A stretch of 15,972 nucleotides of DNA from JBNJGT01 sp046496745 (GTDB lineage: Archaea > Nanobdellota > Nanobdellia > Woesearchaeales > JACJVW01), in contig JAWOGQ010000016.1 in the NCBI GenBank assembly GCA_046496745.1, positions 1-15,972 of the forward strand, given 5' to 3'. Positions 1 to 8,754 of this stretch are shown here, piece after piece. Under the pieces are notes generated by a model. It saw only the letters and a list, made by a program, of their open reading frames with translations. It had not been told where the DNA came from and made no database searches. Positions within the stretch are counted from its first letter, which is position 1. The number at the start of each line of letters is the position of its first letter. The translations under genes were made by a program, and so were the position numbers.

Positions 1-1
1 A

Positions 2-2650
2 ACTTTATCCTTATGGGTAAGGAAAGGTGGTGGTGGTTGTGGAGATAAACCTGAAGATGGTGAAGACCTTGAGATACAGTATCATGATGGGGCTGGATGG
101 CAAACCTTGAAAACATACCAGGCATCCGGTTATAGTAATGGAGAGTCTTTTGAGGATCAAATAAACCTGCCTGCTGCCTCTTATCATCCTGATTTTACGA
201 TACGCTTATTAAATCATGGTAGTTGGTCAAATAATGATAACTGGTATATTGATAATGTGGAAATAATAGCAAAACCCAGTGACCCTTTTGGCTTGACAGA
301 ATACATATACATAAACTCAACCAACGCAACGATCAACAAGACATTTAATCGTGATTCAGGAGCTCTTGCAAATGCATATTTTTCCTTCACCTACGCGATA
401 AACGATTCACTTTTTGCAAGTTGGGGTAATGCAAGCTGCAATCTCACTCACCCTGGGGGATCAACCACTTTATGGAGCCAATCCTGGGATTCGGCAACCA
501 ATCCAGAAGGAGTTTTTAATGTAGAAAAAAGCATAATATCCTATCTTACCTCAGACAGTTTTGATTATAACATCACATGTAATGCAGAAATGGGCTCTGG
601 AAGCATGATTGCTTTTGACAACCTTAGCATAACAATCTCATATGGCAAGGATGATGGATGGGATTGGGATGATGAGGATGGCTCAGGACCTTACGGCTTT
701 GATGATGATGCTCAATATACTCATAACAACGGAGAGGTAATCCTGAACTTTTCAACCCCTGACAATCAATGCAATAATAACGATTGCTCGGGAGCATGGG
801 GTGTTATGTTTTACGTAAATGATTCACTTATTCAAAAGATCAAATCCGGAGCAATCAACTTATCTTTTGGCTATTCCTGGAATCCTGCAACAAACGAATT
901 CGAGACAACCGGAGGGGCAGAGGATGCTGGTTACATAAAAGGAAGGCTAATGACACCTCTCCACTCTTATGAACTTGGTTCTCATATAAGTTCTGTTAAT
1001 GGCAATACTGGAAAAGAACTTGATTACATAGGAGATCTGAACTCTCCCAGAACAGGGAATATAAGTCTTAAGGTCAATCATCTTTTTGATGTTCCTGGAT
1101 TTTATTATCTTGATGTTGGCGCATCATTGCTATGTACAGCTAACAATGAGCACGGTTCATTCACTTTTGATGATATCTTATTGTCAGGTTTATACATAAA
1201 TAACACAAAGGATTCTTACTATTTCCGCAAGGATTTTAATATTTATCCTCCTTTATCCTATTATAGTGACTTCTTGCTTAAGCTAAGGGCTGACGATAAT
1301 GCACAGGTATTTATCAATGGTGATGAAGTCTATAAGGATACAACCCCACAGACTGCCCAGTACTGGAACAAAGAATTGTCAATACCAAGTTCTCATTTCA
1401 AGGGAGGCAAGAACACAATTGCAGTAAAACTAATCAATAATGCAACACCAAAGGCAGAGTTTGATATGGAACTTCAGGCAAATTATACTAATCCAAAAAG
1501 AGGAAAGGCAATACTTATAATGAGTGATGGTGAAGCAAATCGAGTTGTCGGTGGATGGGATGATTGCCCTGATTTGGCAGACCCTAGTATTAATCTGGAT
1601 GGTTCTTGCCCAAATATTGGGGGTGTAGGTGGAGCTACAGAGCAGGTAATAGGTATGGCGTGCTGGGCAAATGAAGTCCATAACATAAGTATCTACACAG
1701 TTGCATTCGGTGATTCAGGAGCAGGTGAGCTTGGAATGAACCTCACGGCTTCATTATGCGACAATGAAAGCAATTTCTACACCAGCCAGAATTATTCAGG
1801 CCTTTCGGATATCTACGAACTCATCGCAAAAAGCATGATAGAAAAGTTCCAGGGAAATTATAGCAGGCAGTCATTGTCTATAGGAGATGATTTTGGTAAG
1901 TCAGAACTTCTTCCAAGCTCTTATCTTGAATTCAACTATACAGTCCCTTCCAGTGCCTACCCTGGCCACGATGACATATTCATCTCTGCAAATACCCTTC
2001 CCTTCGGGAATAATATCACAAAAGGCAATTTCACTTTCATGGGCTCATCAAGAAATATAATAGAGTCAAGTGTATCTTCATACTCGGGTGATCACTGGAC
2101 AAACAACGTGACAGTAAATAATGGGACTCACAACTTCTCAGTATTCACTCTTGGGGAATACGGCAAGGATTTCAAGAGGATGGGTGACCCATACAGGGTG
2201 GGAATCCCGATAAAGCATATAAAGCATAATACCACAACTGGATTCAAGATTCATACAGGATTATACCACAACCAGACAGGCAACGGTTCAATGGATAATA
2301 GATTCTTCTACACCTTCTCGATAGATAGCCTCGGCATGAATCCAAGCGTAAGTGGTAGTGCAAAAGGTTGCAGATGGAACGTGACATATATTGATGGAAC
2401 ATCTGAATATATAGATATCCCCATGACTTATAGCGGTTCCAAGATATGCCATTATCACAATGCAACTTATGACCGTAATGATAGTATAGATACAGCAGCA
2501 TACGATCTCTTCAGTCAGCTTGATATTGAAGGTAACCGGAAACTGGTTGTAAAACTTGATCCTAATTTCATGCAGGTGCGGACCTCCACAGTGGGCAACG
2601 TGCCTTCTCTTTGGGGTCCATCAATAACTGAGACGAGGGTTTGGAAATGA
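2..2650 (+). CDS. Large surface VWA protein, 5'-truncated by window edge (split-VWA adhesin, paralogue 1)
   Basis: The reading frame is open from base 2 to the TGA at 2648-2650, giving 882 visible codons, so the true start lies upstream; a TTG at 107 is internal. Modules in order: the end of a MAM/jelly-roll-like domain (2-280, with WVRKGGGGCGD and NWYIDNVEI), a beta-sandwich (283-640), an Asp-rich linker (646-711), a beta-sandwich ending in FTFDDILL (715-1200), and a galactose-binding/PA14-like module with DDNAQVFINGDEVY (1205-1490). The second half of a VWA domain follows, with strand AILIMSDGE and the third MIDAS Asp at 1526, then a C-terminal domain (about 1850-2647). The matching first VWA half (DxSGS) should lie upstream of the window. 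N-x-S/T sequons are very frequent and Cys residues are scattered, as expected for an exported archaeal glycoprotein. From 1205 on, roughly half of the residues match the 1718-aa protein at 3563-8719. An adhesion role is inference. Confidence 0.93.
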   Translation, partial: TLSLWVRKGGGGCGDKPEDGEDLEIQYHDGAGWQTLKTYQASGYSNGESFEDQINLPAASYHPDFTIRLLNHGSWSNNDNWYIDNVEIIAKPSDPFGLTEYIYINSTNATINKTFNRDSGALANAYFSFTYAINDSLFASWGNASCNLTHPGGSTTLWSQSWDSATNPEGVFNVEKSIISYLTSDSFDYNITCNAEMGSGSMIAFDNLSITISYGKDDGWDWDDEDGSGPYGFDDDAQYTHNNGEVILNFSTPDNQCNNNDCSGAWGVMFYVNDSLIQKIKSGAINLSFGYSWNPATNEFETTGGAEDAGYIKGRLMTPLHSYELGSHISSVNGNTGKELDYIGDLNSPRTGNISLKVNHLFDVPGFYYLDVGASLLCTANNEHGSFTFDDILLSGLYINNTKDSYYFRKDFNIYPPLSYYSDFLLKLRADDNAQVFINGDEVYKDTTPQTAQYWNKELSIPSSHFKGGKNTIAVKLINNATPKAEFDMELQANYTNPKRGKAILIMSDGEANRVVGGWDDCPDLADPSINLDGSCPNIGGVGGATEQVIGMACWANEVHNISIYTVAFGDSGAGELGMNLTASLCDNESNFYTSQNYSGLSDIYELIAKSMIEKFQGNYSRQSLSIGDDFGKSELLPSSYLEFNYTVPSSAYPGHDDIFISANTLPFGNNITKGNFTFMGSSRNIIESSVSSYSGDHWTNNVTVNNGTHNFSVFTLGEYGKDFKRMGDPYRVGIPIKHIKHNTTTGFKIHTGLYHNQTGNGSMDNRFFYTFSIDSLGMNPSVSGSAKGCRWNVTYIDGTSEYIDIPMTYSGSKICHYHNATYDRNDSIDTAAYDLFSQLDIEGNRKLVVKLDPNFMQVRTSTVGNVPSLWGPSITETRVWK
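1205..2650 (+). repeat. Paralogous segment, copy 1 (matches 7262-8719)
   Basis: At protein level this part of the first VWA gene aligns almost co-linearly with 7262-8719. Shared strings include FYPPLSYY (with YPPLSYY here), KAEFDMEL, GMACWAN, CDNESNFY, GDDFGKSEL, GDPYRVGIP and VRTSTVG. About half of the residues agree by eye. It covers the galactose-binding-like module, the second VWA half and the C-terminal domain. The main unaligned part is the Cys-containing loop after the MIDAS Asp. At DNA level the similarity is diverged except for short strings such as CTTTGGGGTCCATCAAT near the 3' ends, so the duplication is old. Confidence 0.9.
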
Positions 2651-3582
2651 GATTAAAGAAAGGATTTTTTTTCACAATACTTGCGATAGTTTTCATAGAT
2701 GTTTTCCTGTTGTCATACCAGTCTGACATCGCTTATGAGGAATTGAACCGGTTCTCAAGTATAAGTTCACGGATAAACATGATGGAAGATTTCATAGAGA
2801 GCCTTGAGCAGGATGCTGAAAGGGCTTTGTATATCTCAGGCTATCGCTCCCTTATTACAATGAACAATTACGTGATATCTGAAGCAGATTCTATAACATC
2901 CATAAACTCAACATACCAGGAGGTTATAATAAACGGGACATTGTATGGCAACAATACCCATACCCTTCTTATGGATAATCAGACTCTTGATGACTGGGTA
3001 AGTAGGGTTGGAAATCTTGCAGATGAACTTGATCTGGAAGTTAACATGACATTCTATAATGTTACAGTGGAACATATATCCCCTTGGAATATCAGGACAA
3101 GCATGATGATAAATTATACCCTGAACGACACAAAAGGAGTTGCTTCCTGGAAAAGAAAGGGTAAGGTAACAGCAGTTATCAAGATTGATGACTGGATAGA
3201 CCCTTATTATGCAATGCACACAGGTGGTGTAATGAGACAGATTAGAAAGACAAATATCACTGATCTCAATTACAGTTCAGTTGTTTGGATGATGGGAAAC
3301 AAGACATATATGAATTCCACCCATGCGCCTAGTTTCCTTGATCGTCTCCAGAATAAGACAGGTCCGGACAAGAACGGGATATTTACAATAATAAACCTGG
3401 ATTCAGCAGAGACAAGCAGCAATAACACCAAAGATATCAGTGTGATCGACCACTACTGGTTCAGAGAGGCAAGTGTACCAACTGCAGAGATTGCAAACGT
3501 TACGAACAGATTCTCATGGTTCAGGCTGGATCAGGATTACATGCATATAACAAATACGCAAAATGAAACAATTTTCAGCTAA
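2647..3582 (+). CDS. Type IV pilin-like surface protein, 311 aa
   Basis: The chosen ATG at 2647 overlaps the previous stop (ATGA), and GAGGGT at 2635-2640 is a well-spaced ribosome binding site; an in-frame TTG at 2641 would add two residues and is less likely. The N-terminus is MRLKKGFFFT followed by one hydrophobic helix (about residues 7-23) and an amphipathic helix reaching ERALYISGYRSLITMNNYV. This is the layout of archaeal class III (type IV pilin-like) signal sequences with a KG before the hydrophobic core. No canonical Glu at +5 is visible, so processing by a prepilin peptidase is uncertain. The rest is a secreted domain rich in N-x-S/T sequons; the segment APSFLDRL...GIFTIINLD...DHYWF resembles one I associate with archaeal pilin-like proteins. 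It sits between two VWA paralogues and overlaps the next gene by 20 bases, so co-translation is likely. A minor pilin or anchor for those proteins is the best guess. Confidence 0.88.
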   Translation: MRLKKGFFFTILAIVFIDVFLLSYQSDIAYEELNRFSSISSRINMMEDFIESLEQDAERALYISGYRSLITMNNYVISEADSITSINSTYQEVIINGTLYGNNTHTLLMDNQTLDDWVSRVGNLADELDLEVNMTFYNVTVEHISPWNIRTSMMINYTLNDTKGVASWKRKGKVTAVIKIDDWIDPYYAMHTGGVMRQIRKTNITDLNYSSVVWMMGNKTYMNSTHAPSFLDRLQNKTGPDKNGIFTIINLDSAETSSNNTKDISVIDHYWFREASVPTAEIANVTNRFSWFRLDQDYMHITNTQNETIFS

Positions 3583-6500
3583 AGCCTTTTTTTTCTCTGT
3601 GGATGCTCTTGCCGCATCTATGATAATAGTTTTCGGGATATTGGCATTCTCTTCAGACTTATTCTCACAGAATGCGGATTTTGATATCAACCTTCTTGCA
3701 GATGACGCAATAGATGTTCTTTCAGAAATAAAAGTAGGAGAGATAGAAGACCCTTATATCGACTCATTGGTTGCAGATGGAAATCTCACCACAAACCATA
3801 TGAACAATACCGTGCTTGAACAGATATTGATATTCTGGGCAGAGGGAAAACCAGAAATTGCAAGAACCTTACTTAACATAACTTTGACCCCTGAACTGAA
3901 AGGGAACTACAGGTTCGGGTTCTTCGCAGATAACAATGAATCATTGTTTAATGATTCCACAATAAATCTGGATAACCTGATGGTTTACAAGAAATTTGTA
4001 TCAGGTATTGAAGAAGGAAAAAAGACACATGGTTTCATGACAAAAGTATCCTTTACTGATATCCATTCAAAGCAGACCAGCCTATACCATTACTTCGGTG
4101 GTTTCGTAGGGCAGGGAAATGTAACTGCAAACATGTCCCTTCAAAACCTTACAGATTCAGAAATAATAAGTATGGAACTTGAACTTGATGTGGCAAGTGA
4201 TTTTCTCTTGTATGTCAATGGCAATCTTGTAGGTCTCTTCAATCATGCCGCAGGTTACAAGGAAGCAGATACCTGGATAATAAATGACTCTACATCTCCT
4301 TCCCTGGACGATTCCTGGTTTGTTGAAGGGGATAATCTTATAACCCTTGATTTCCTGGGCCAGATGAATGAGAGTTACATAGGTGGTGGCTACCTGAAAA
4401 TAACATATGAGACAAGAAACAAGAAAGACCCTTACACAAGATTCAAAGGAGGAGATGCAATAAAAAGGATCCCTTTATCAGGTATTAGTGGGGCGATCAA
4501 CCTCTATGATTCCTTTTATATTCCTGGAGAGATAAATTCCATGAAAGTCCACTTTGATTATATAGCCGAGCATTCGGCAGATAATTCAAGCTCTCTCTTT
4601 TTCAATATAGGAAATACTACAGTATATCGCTCAAGCAATTTTACCCTCAGTCATCACAAGGAGACTCTAACAAATTTTTCGCAGATAAACCTTTCAGATA
4701 TGGGTTTTGAGACGGTTCCTTATCGTGTCGGTTATTCTAATCTATCGTATGTTGTTGAATCATCGAATCATTCCGGAGCAGGAGATGCGATCCTTGTAAC
4801 TGACAGATCCGGAAGTATGCAATGGGTATTTTACCAGAACAATGATAATGGTAATTACAGGGATGTATCCTACGAGCAATGCACAGAACAAAGGCTCAAC
4901 GATCCTGACGTATCCCGGATATATGTTGCCCGTTGCGTGGACAAGGAATTCTCTTCTGACATGGTATTGTCCTCACCTTACAACAGGGTTGGGCTTGCAA
5001 GTTATGATAGCAATCTTTTGGGTAGCATGGACTTGAATGACGAATACTCTCCATTGAAAGACAGGATTGAGCAATATGAGGCAAGTGGAGGGACTTGTAC
5101 AGCATGCGGTATCTGGAGTGGAATTCAGACGTTACTCCAGTCATCAAACTCGATAATTGCAAAGATGATCTCAAGGAATGATGAATGGTCTTATTATGAG
5201 AATTTTACTCCTGATCCATCCTGGACAACAAGATTTAATGAATCATGGCAGACAGGTAATGCGATCCTTGGTAGCGGTGATGTTAATACTCTCCTTTATA
5301 CCTCTGAGATACCAATATCATTATGGGGCGGTAATGACTCAACAATAGATTTCTCTTCAGGAGTCAACATGTCAGGTTCCACCTTCCATTATGAGTTGAA
5401 TAAATCATTGTCTCAGTTCACAATCGAGAACGGAGAATGGACCACATCAAATTTGCGCCTAACCGAAAACTTTTCAGAACTTAAGGATTGGAATTTTGTG
5501 GACCTTGACGATTCTGCTGGAACAGAGGTTTCTGCAAACGGCAAGCTTATTCTCTCTGCAGGTGGTGATGATACATGGATGGGTGCTGATGAGTATGCCT
5601 CAGTTTTCAGGAAGGTAAAGGGTGATTTCCAAGCAACCGTAAAGATAGATTATCAGGAGAATTCAGACCCTTGGTCAAAAGCAGGGATCATGGTCAAGAA
5701 TTCAATGCAAGGCTCAGGTTCATCCCAGGGTTATGTCTTTTTGGCAATGACTCCTGGAAACGGCTTTTCCCTGCAGCATGACAGTAACGACGATGGATTC
5801 TTGGATTCGAGCACAACTGCTTCTGCATCAAACCCTCCTGACTGGATAAGACTACAAAAAGAAGACCAGATCTTCACAGCCTATTACTCTGATGATGGCA
5901 TCAACTGGAATTACCTTGGCTCATGCGCAAGCAGCCACGCACTTTCAGTGCAGGATATAGGGCTTTCTGTAACCTCACATGACCCAGATCTTAGTGAAGT
6001 GCATTTTGATCATTTTGAATTGGAAAGACCAGGCGGTTTCTATGATTATTTCAACAGGCATGACAATGATTACACAGGATATGAAGAACATGTAGGTAAT
6101 TGGTACATAGATGATTACCAGCTGCGCCATACTGATAATACGATCCCCGGTAACCGCGAGGAAGGCTTTGGGCCTTACATGGTTTATGAAGGGTTTGGGG
6201 ACTACAATGTGACAACCCGTATCTACCCTGGGGATGATGACACGATGGGTCTTCTTTTCAGGTATCAGGATGAGAATAATTATTATCGTTTCAGGTTTGA
6301 CAATACAGATGATTTCGTTAGGGTTGAGAAGATAGAGAATGGTGTTAGGACAATACTCACATCAAATGAGGCATCAAACCTTGGCTTTGATGAGGGAGAC
6401 TGGCACATACTAAAGATTGTGGCAAGAGGGGACCACTTTGAGTTCTATCGTGGCTCAAACCTTATAGGTACTGTAAATGATCCAACTTTCAGCTGGGGGG

Positions 6501-8719
6501 GTGTAGCGCCATACGCATGGGGTATGGATGACGCACGGTTTGATCATGTGATTATTGAAAAAAAGTCCCTTGCTAATGCAACATTCGGGGCACACGTTTC
6601 AGAGGGATATGTTGAGGCAGTCTCAGATAGCACCCTTAACTGTTCGCTTGATTCTGACACCATACTTTCAGGTACAGGTGGAGCCTATATCCCCCGATCA
6701 GGATATCTCAATTGCACTGGTGAACATATCACGGATTTCAATTTGTATTCTGATACTTTTGACGGGTGGGACAAGCACAACAGCACCTATGCATCACATG
6801 ACACAGGTTGCGAACATGGATACGATGGCGATGGGATATATGTGCAGTGCGGGCCGCAGTATTTTTCAGGCATGGTAAGCGGCTCATGGGGACATGAGTT
6901 CTATGTTGAAGAATTCAACAATAAGACCATCCTCTCCTTTTCATTTGACTTTGATGACCTTGATGACAATCTTGAGGAAGAGGCCTGCGTAATTGCACGC
7001 CTCTCTGATCCAAAACAAAGCATTTACCTGGGAGAAGAAGTCGCTCCCTTCACTTTCAATACGATGCCTGCAGTCTGGTGCCAGGACTCGATGGGCGATC
7101 ATAGTGGTAATGTTACAATTGATCTCACACCCTACATCGATAATCAAGGCAGTTATTATCTTGATTTTGGCCTGCTACTGGAAGATACATCCTATAGCAC
7201 AGAAGGTGCACGCGTGACTTTTGATGATATTAACCTGCGCCATCAGCACACAACCAACCCCGGCACCTATTATTTCCAGAAAAAGGTGCGTTTCTATCCC
7301 CCACTAAGCTACTATAAAGATCCTGTGATGCGTCTTAGGACAGATGATTCAGCAGATGTTTTCATAAATGGGATAAAGGTTTACAACAATACACCACAAA
7401 CTGGAAAATACTGGAATGACGAGGTGGACCTTTCAAAGTCATACTTTAGAGAAGGGGAAAATCTTGTGGCAGTCCGTCTTAATAATAATATCACCAAAAA
7501 GGCCGAGTTTGACATGGAACTGACAGTCAATTATACAGATCCAAAAAGAGGAAAAGCAGTTCTTCTTATGAGTGATGGAGTTGCAACATCCTGTGCAAAC
7601 AGTGCACTTCATGGAAGTTCCTTCTATTGTAATGATTGTGCTGGAAGACCCTGTTGTCCGGATGATGATGGAAACCTGAATCAACCCTGCCCTGATTATC
7701 CCAGTCTTAATGATGAGGCTGAACAGGCGCTGGGGATGGCATGCTGGGCAAACGACAATTATAATATCAGCATATATACAGTGATGTTCGGAGATGATCC
7801 TGCAGGTATACATGCGATGAACATGACTGCAACAATATGCGACAACGAATCTAATTTCTATCAAAGCTCAAATTATTCAGGTATCTCAGAAATCTACAGG
7901 ATAATTGCTACTCGCATGCTTGAAGATTTCAGTGGCAATTTCACTCGTCAGAGCCTTGTTGTAGGCGATGATTTCGGCAAATCAGAGCTAAAGCCCACAT
8001 CATATCTGGAATTTAACTATACACCATCCTATAGGCCCAGGCATGATGATATTTTCATCTCAGCAAACACTTTACCCTTTCAGAATACCTTTACCAATGG
8101 TTCATTCCATTATGCAGGACATAAGAAACTTCTTGATGCTGGTATCTCATCATTCTCTGGAGATCACTGGACAAGCCAGGTCATACTGAACAACGGAACC
8201 AACAATACGGTCTTTTATCTTGGAGATTACGGTAATGTATTCAAGAGGTTGGGAGACCCTTACAGGGTAGGGATCCCTGTCCATTCTCTTGCCCGCAACA
8301 AGACTAACAGGTTTTTTATCCACACAGGAAAGAACGCCACAGAAAAACTCAATGGCTCGATTGATGACCGTTTCTTCTATTCCTTTGTTGTAGAAGGCCT
8401 CGGTATCTCTCCCACAGTCAATCCTTCCGCAGAAGGTTGCGCATGGAATGTGACATATCTTGACAAGACAAGTGCAATAATCCCGATACCAGAAGATTAC
8501 ACTGGGTCAAAGGTTTGTTATTATCATAACGCGACATATGATATCAATGATAGCATTGATCAGGCAGCTTACCAGCTTTTTTCACAGCTTGACGTTGAAG
8601 GTAACAAACGTCTTGTAATAAAACTGGATAGGGATTTTCTCCAGGTAAGAACCTCTACTGTAGGTTATGTGCCAAGCCTTTGGGGTCCATCAATGGCTGA
8701 AGCAAGAGTCTGGAAATAG
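3563..8719 (+). CDS. Giant surface protein with a VWA domain split by sugar-binding-like modules (1718 aa)
   Basis: The N-terminus MKQFSAKAFFFSVDALAASM plus hydrophobic residues to about 30 is a pilin-like or membrane-anchoring signal. Beta-sandwich modules occupy about 176-285 (FLLYVNGNLVG) and 290-400. The first VWA half starts at GDAILVTDRSGSM, with MIDAS D414, S416, S418 and T511. It is interrupted after about residue 537 by a DUF1349-like concanavalin-fold module (636-822; SKAGIMVKN, GINWNYLGS), a LamG/GH-associated beta-sandwich (823-1000), a sandwich ending in VTFDDINL (1040-1228) and a galactose-binding/PA14-like module (1234-1325; DDSADVFING). The VWA resumes at KAVLLMSDG (D1338), contains a Cys-rich loop (1344-1376), and is followed by a C-terminal domain (about 1460-1718) shared with the protein ending at 2650. 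Sequons are numerous. No C-terminal membrane anchor is seen. The start ATG has no obvious Shine-Dalgarno site, so coupling to the overlapping upstream gene is likely. A metal-dependent adhesin is inferred. Confidence 0.94.
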   Translation: MKQFSAKAFFFSVDALAASMIIVFGILAFSSDLFSQNADFDINLLADDAIDVLSEIKVGEIEDPYIDSLVADGNLTTNHMNNTVLEQILIFWAEGKPEIARTLLNITLTPELKGNYRFGFFADNNESLFNDSTINLDNLMVYKKFVSGIEEGKKTHGFMTKVSFTDIHSKQTSLYHYFGGFVGQGNVTANMSLQNLTDSEIISMELELDVASDFLLYVNGNLVGLFNHAAGYKEADTWIINDSTSPSLDDSWFVEGDNLITLDFLGQMNESYIGGGYLKITYETRNKKDPYTRFKGGDAIKRIPLSGISGAINLYDSFYIPGEINSMKVHFDYIAEHSADNSSSLFFNIGNTTVYRSSNFTLSHHKETLTNFSQINLSDMGFETVPYRVGYSNLSYVVESSNHSGAGDAILVTDRSGSMQWVFYQNNDNGNYRDVSYEQCTEQRLNDPDVSRIYVARCVDKEFSSDMVLSSPYNRVGLASYDSNLLGSMDLNDEYSPLKDRIEQYEASGGTCTACGIWSGIQTLLQSSNSIIAKMISRNDEWSYYENFTPDPSWTTRFNESWQTGNAILGSGDVNTLLYTSEIPISLWGGNDSTIDFSSGVNMSGSTFHYELNKSLSQFTIENGEWTTSNLRLTENFSELKDWNFVDLDDSAGTEVSANGKLILSAGGDDTWMGADEYASVFRKVKGDFQATVKIDYQENSDPWSKAGIMVKNSMQGSGSSQGYVFLAMTPGNGFSLQHDSNDDGFLDSSTTASASNPPDWIRLQKEDQIFTAYYSDDGINWNYLGSCASSHALSVQDIGLSVTSHDPDLSEVHFDHFELERPGGFYDYFNRHDNDYTGYEEHVGNWYIDDYQLRHTDNTIPGNREEGFGPYMVYEGFGDYNVTTRIYPGDDDTMGLLFRYQDENNYYRFRFDNTDDFVRVEKIENGVRTILTSNEASNLGFDEGDWHILKIVARGDHFEFYRGSNLIGTVNDPTFSWGGVAPYAWGMDDARFDHVIIEKKSLANATFGAHVSEGYVEAVSDSTLNCSLDSDTILSGTGGAYIPRSGYLNCTGEHITDFNLYSDTFDGWDKHNSTYASHDTGCEHGYDGDGIYVQCGPQYFSGMVSGSWGHEFYVEEFNNKTILSFSFDFDDLDDNLEEEACVIARLSDPKQSIYLGEEVAPFTFNTMPAVWCQDSMGDHSGNVTIDLTPYIDNQGSYYLDFGLLLEDTSYSTEGARVTFDDINLRHQHTTNPGTYYFQKKVRFYPPLSYYKDPVMRLRTDDSADVFINGIKVYNNTPQTGKYWNDEVDLSKSYFREGENLVAVRLNNNITKKAEFDMELTVNYTDPKRGKAVLLMSDGVATSCANSALHGSSFYCNDCAGRPCCPDDDGNLNQPCPDYPSLNDEAEQALGMACWANDNYNISIYTVMFGDDPAGIHAMNMTATICDNESNFYQSSNYSGISEIYRIIATRMLEDFSGNFTRQSLVVGDDFGKSELKPTSYLEFNYTPSYRPRHDDIFISANTLPFQNTFTNGSFHYAGHKKLLDAGISSFSGDHWTSQVILNNGTNNTVFYLGDYGNVFKRLGDPYRVGIPVHSLARNKTNRFFIHTGKNATEKLNGSIDDRFFYSFVVEGLGISPTVNPSAEGCAWNVTYLDKTSAIIPIPEDYTGSKVCYYHNATYDINDSIDQAAYQLFSQLDVEGNKRLVIKLDRDFLQVRTSTVGYVPSLWGPSMAEARVWK
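7262..8719 (+). repeat. Paralogous segment, copy 2 (matches 1205-2650)
   Basis: This is the C-terminal 480 or so residues of the 1718-aa protein, the partner of the segment at 1205-2650. Both copies end in nearly the same sequence (SLWGPS, then A/T-x-x-RVWK at the very C-terminus), which shows that neither protein carries an extra C-terminal anchor or sorting signal. Confidence 0.9.
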
Positions 8720-8754
8720 GGATATTATAAAAAGAAGTTTTACGGAGTTTATAA

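Noticed and set aside
107..109. TTG as the start of the first gene
   Set aside because: The same frame is open back to base 2 and the upstream residues complete a MAM-like module, so the gene begins outside the window.
1430..1686. Minus-strand frames across the VWA gene
   Set aside because: They lie wholly within a well-supported gene, have no recognisable protein features and no promoter.
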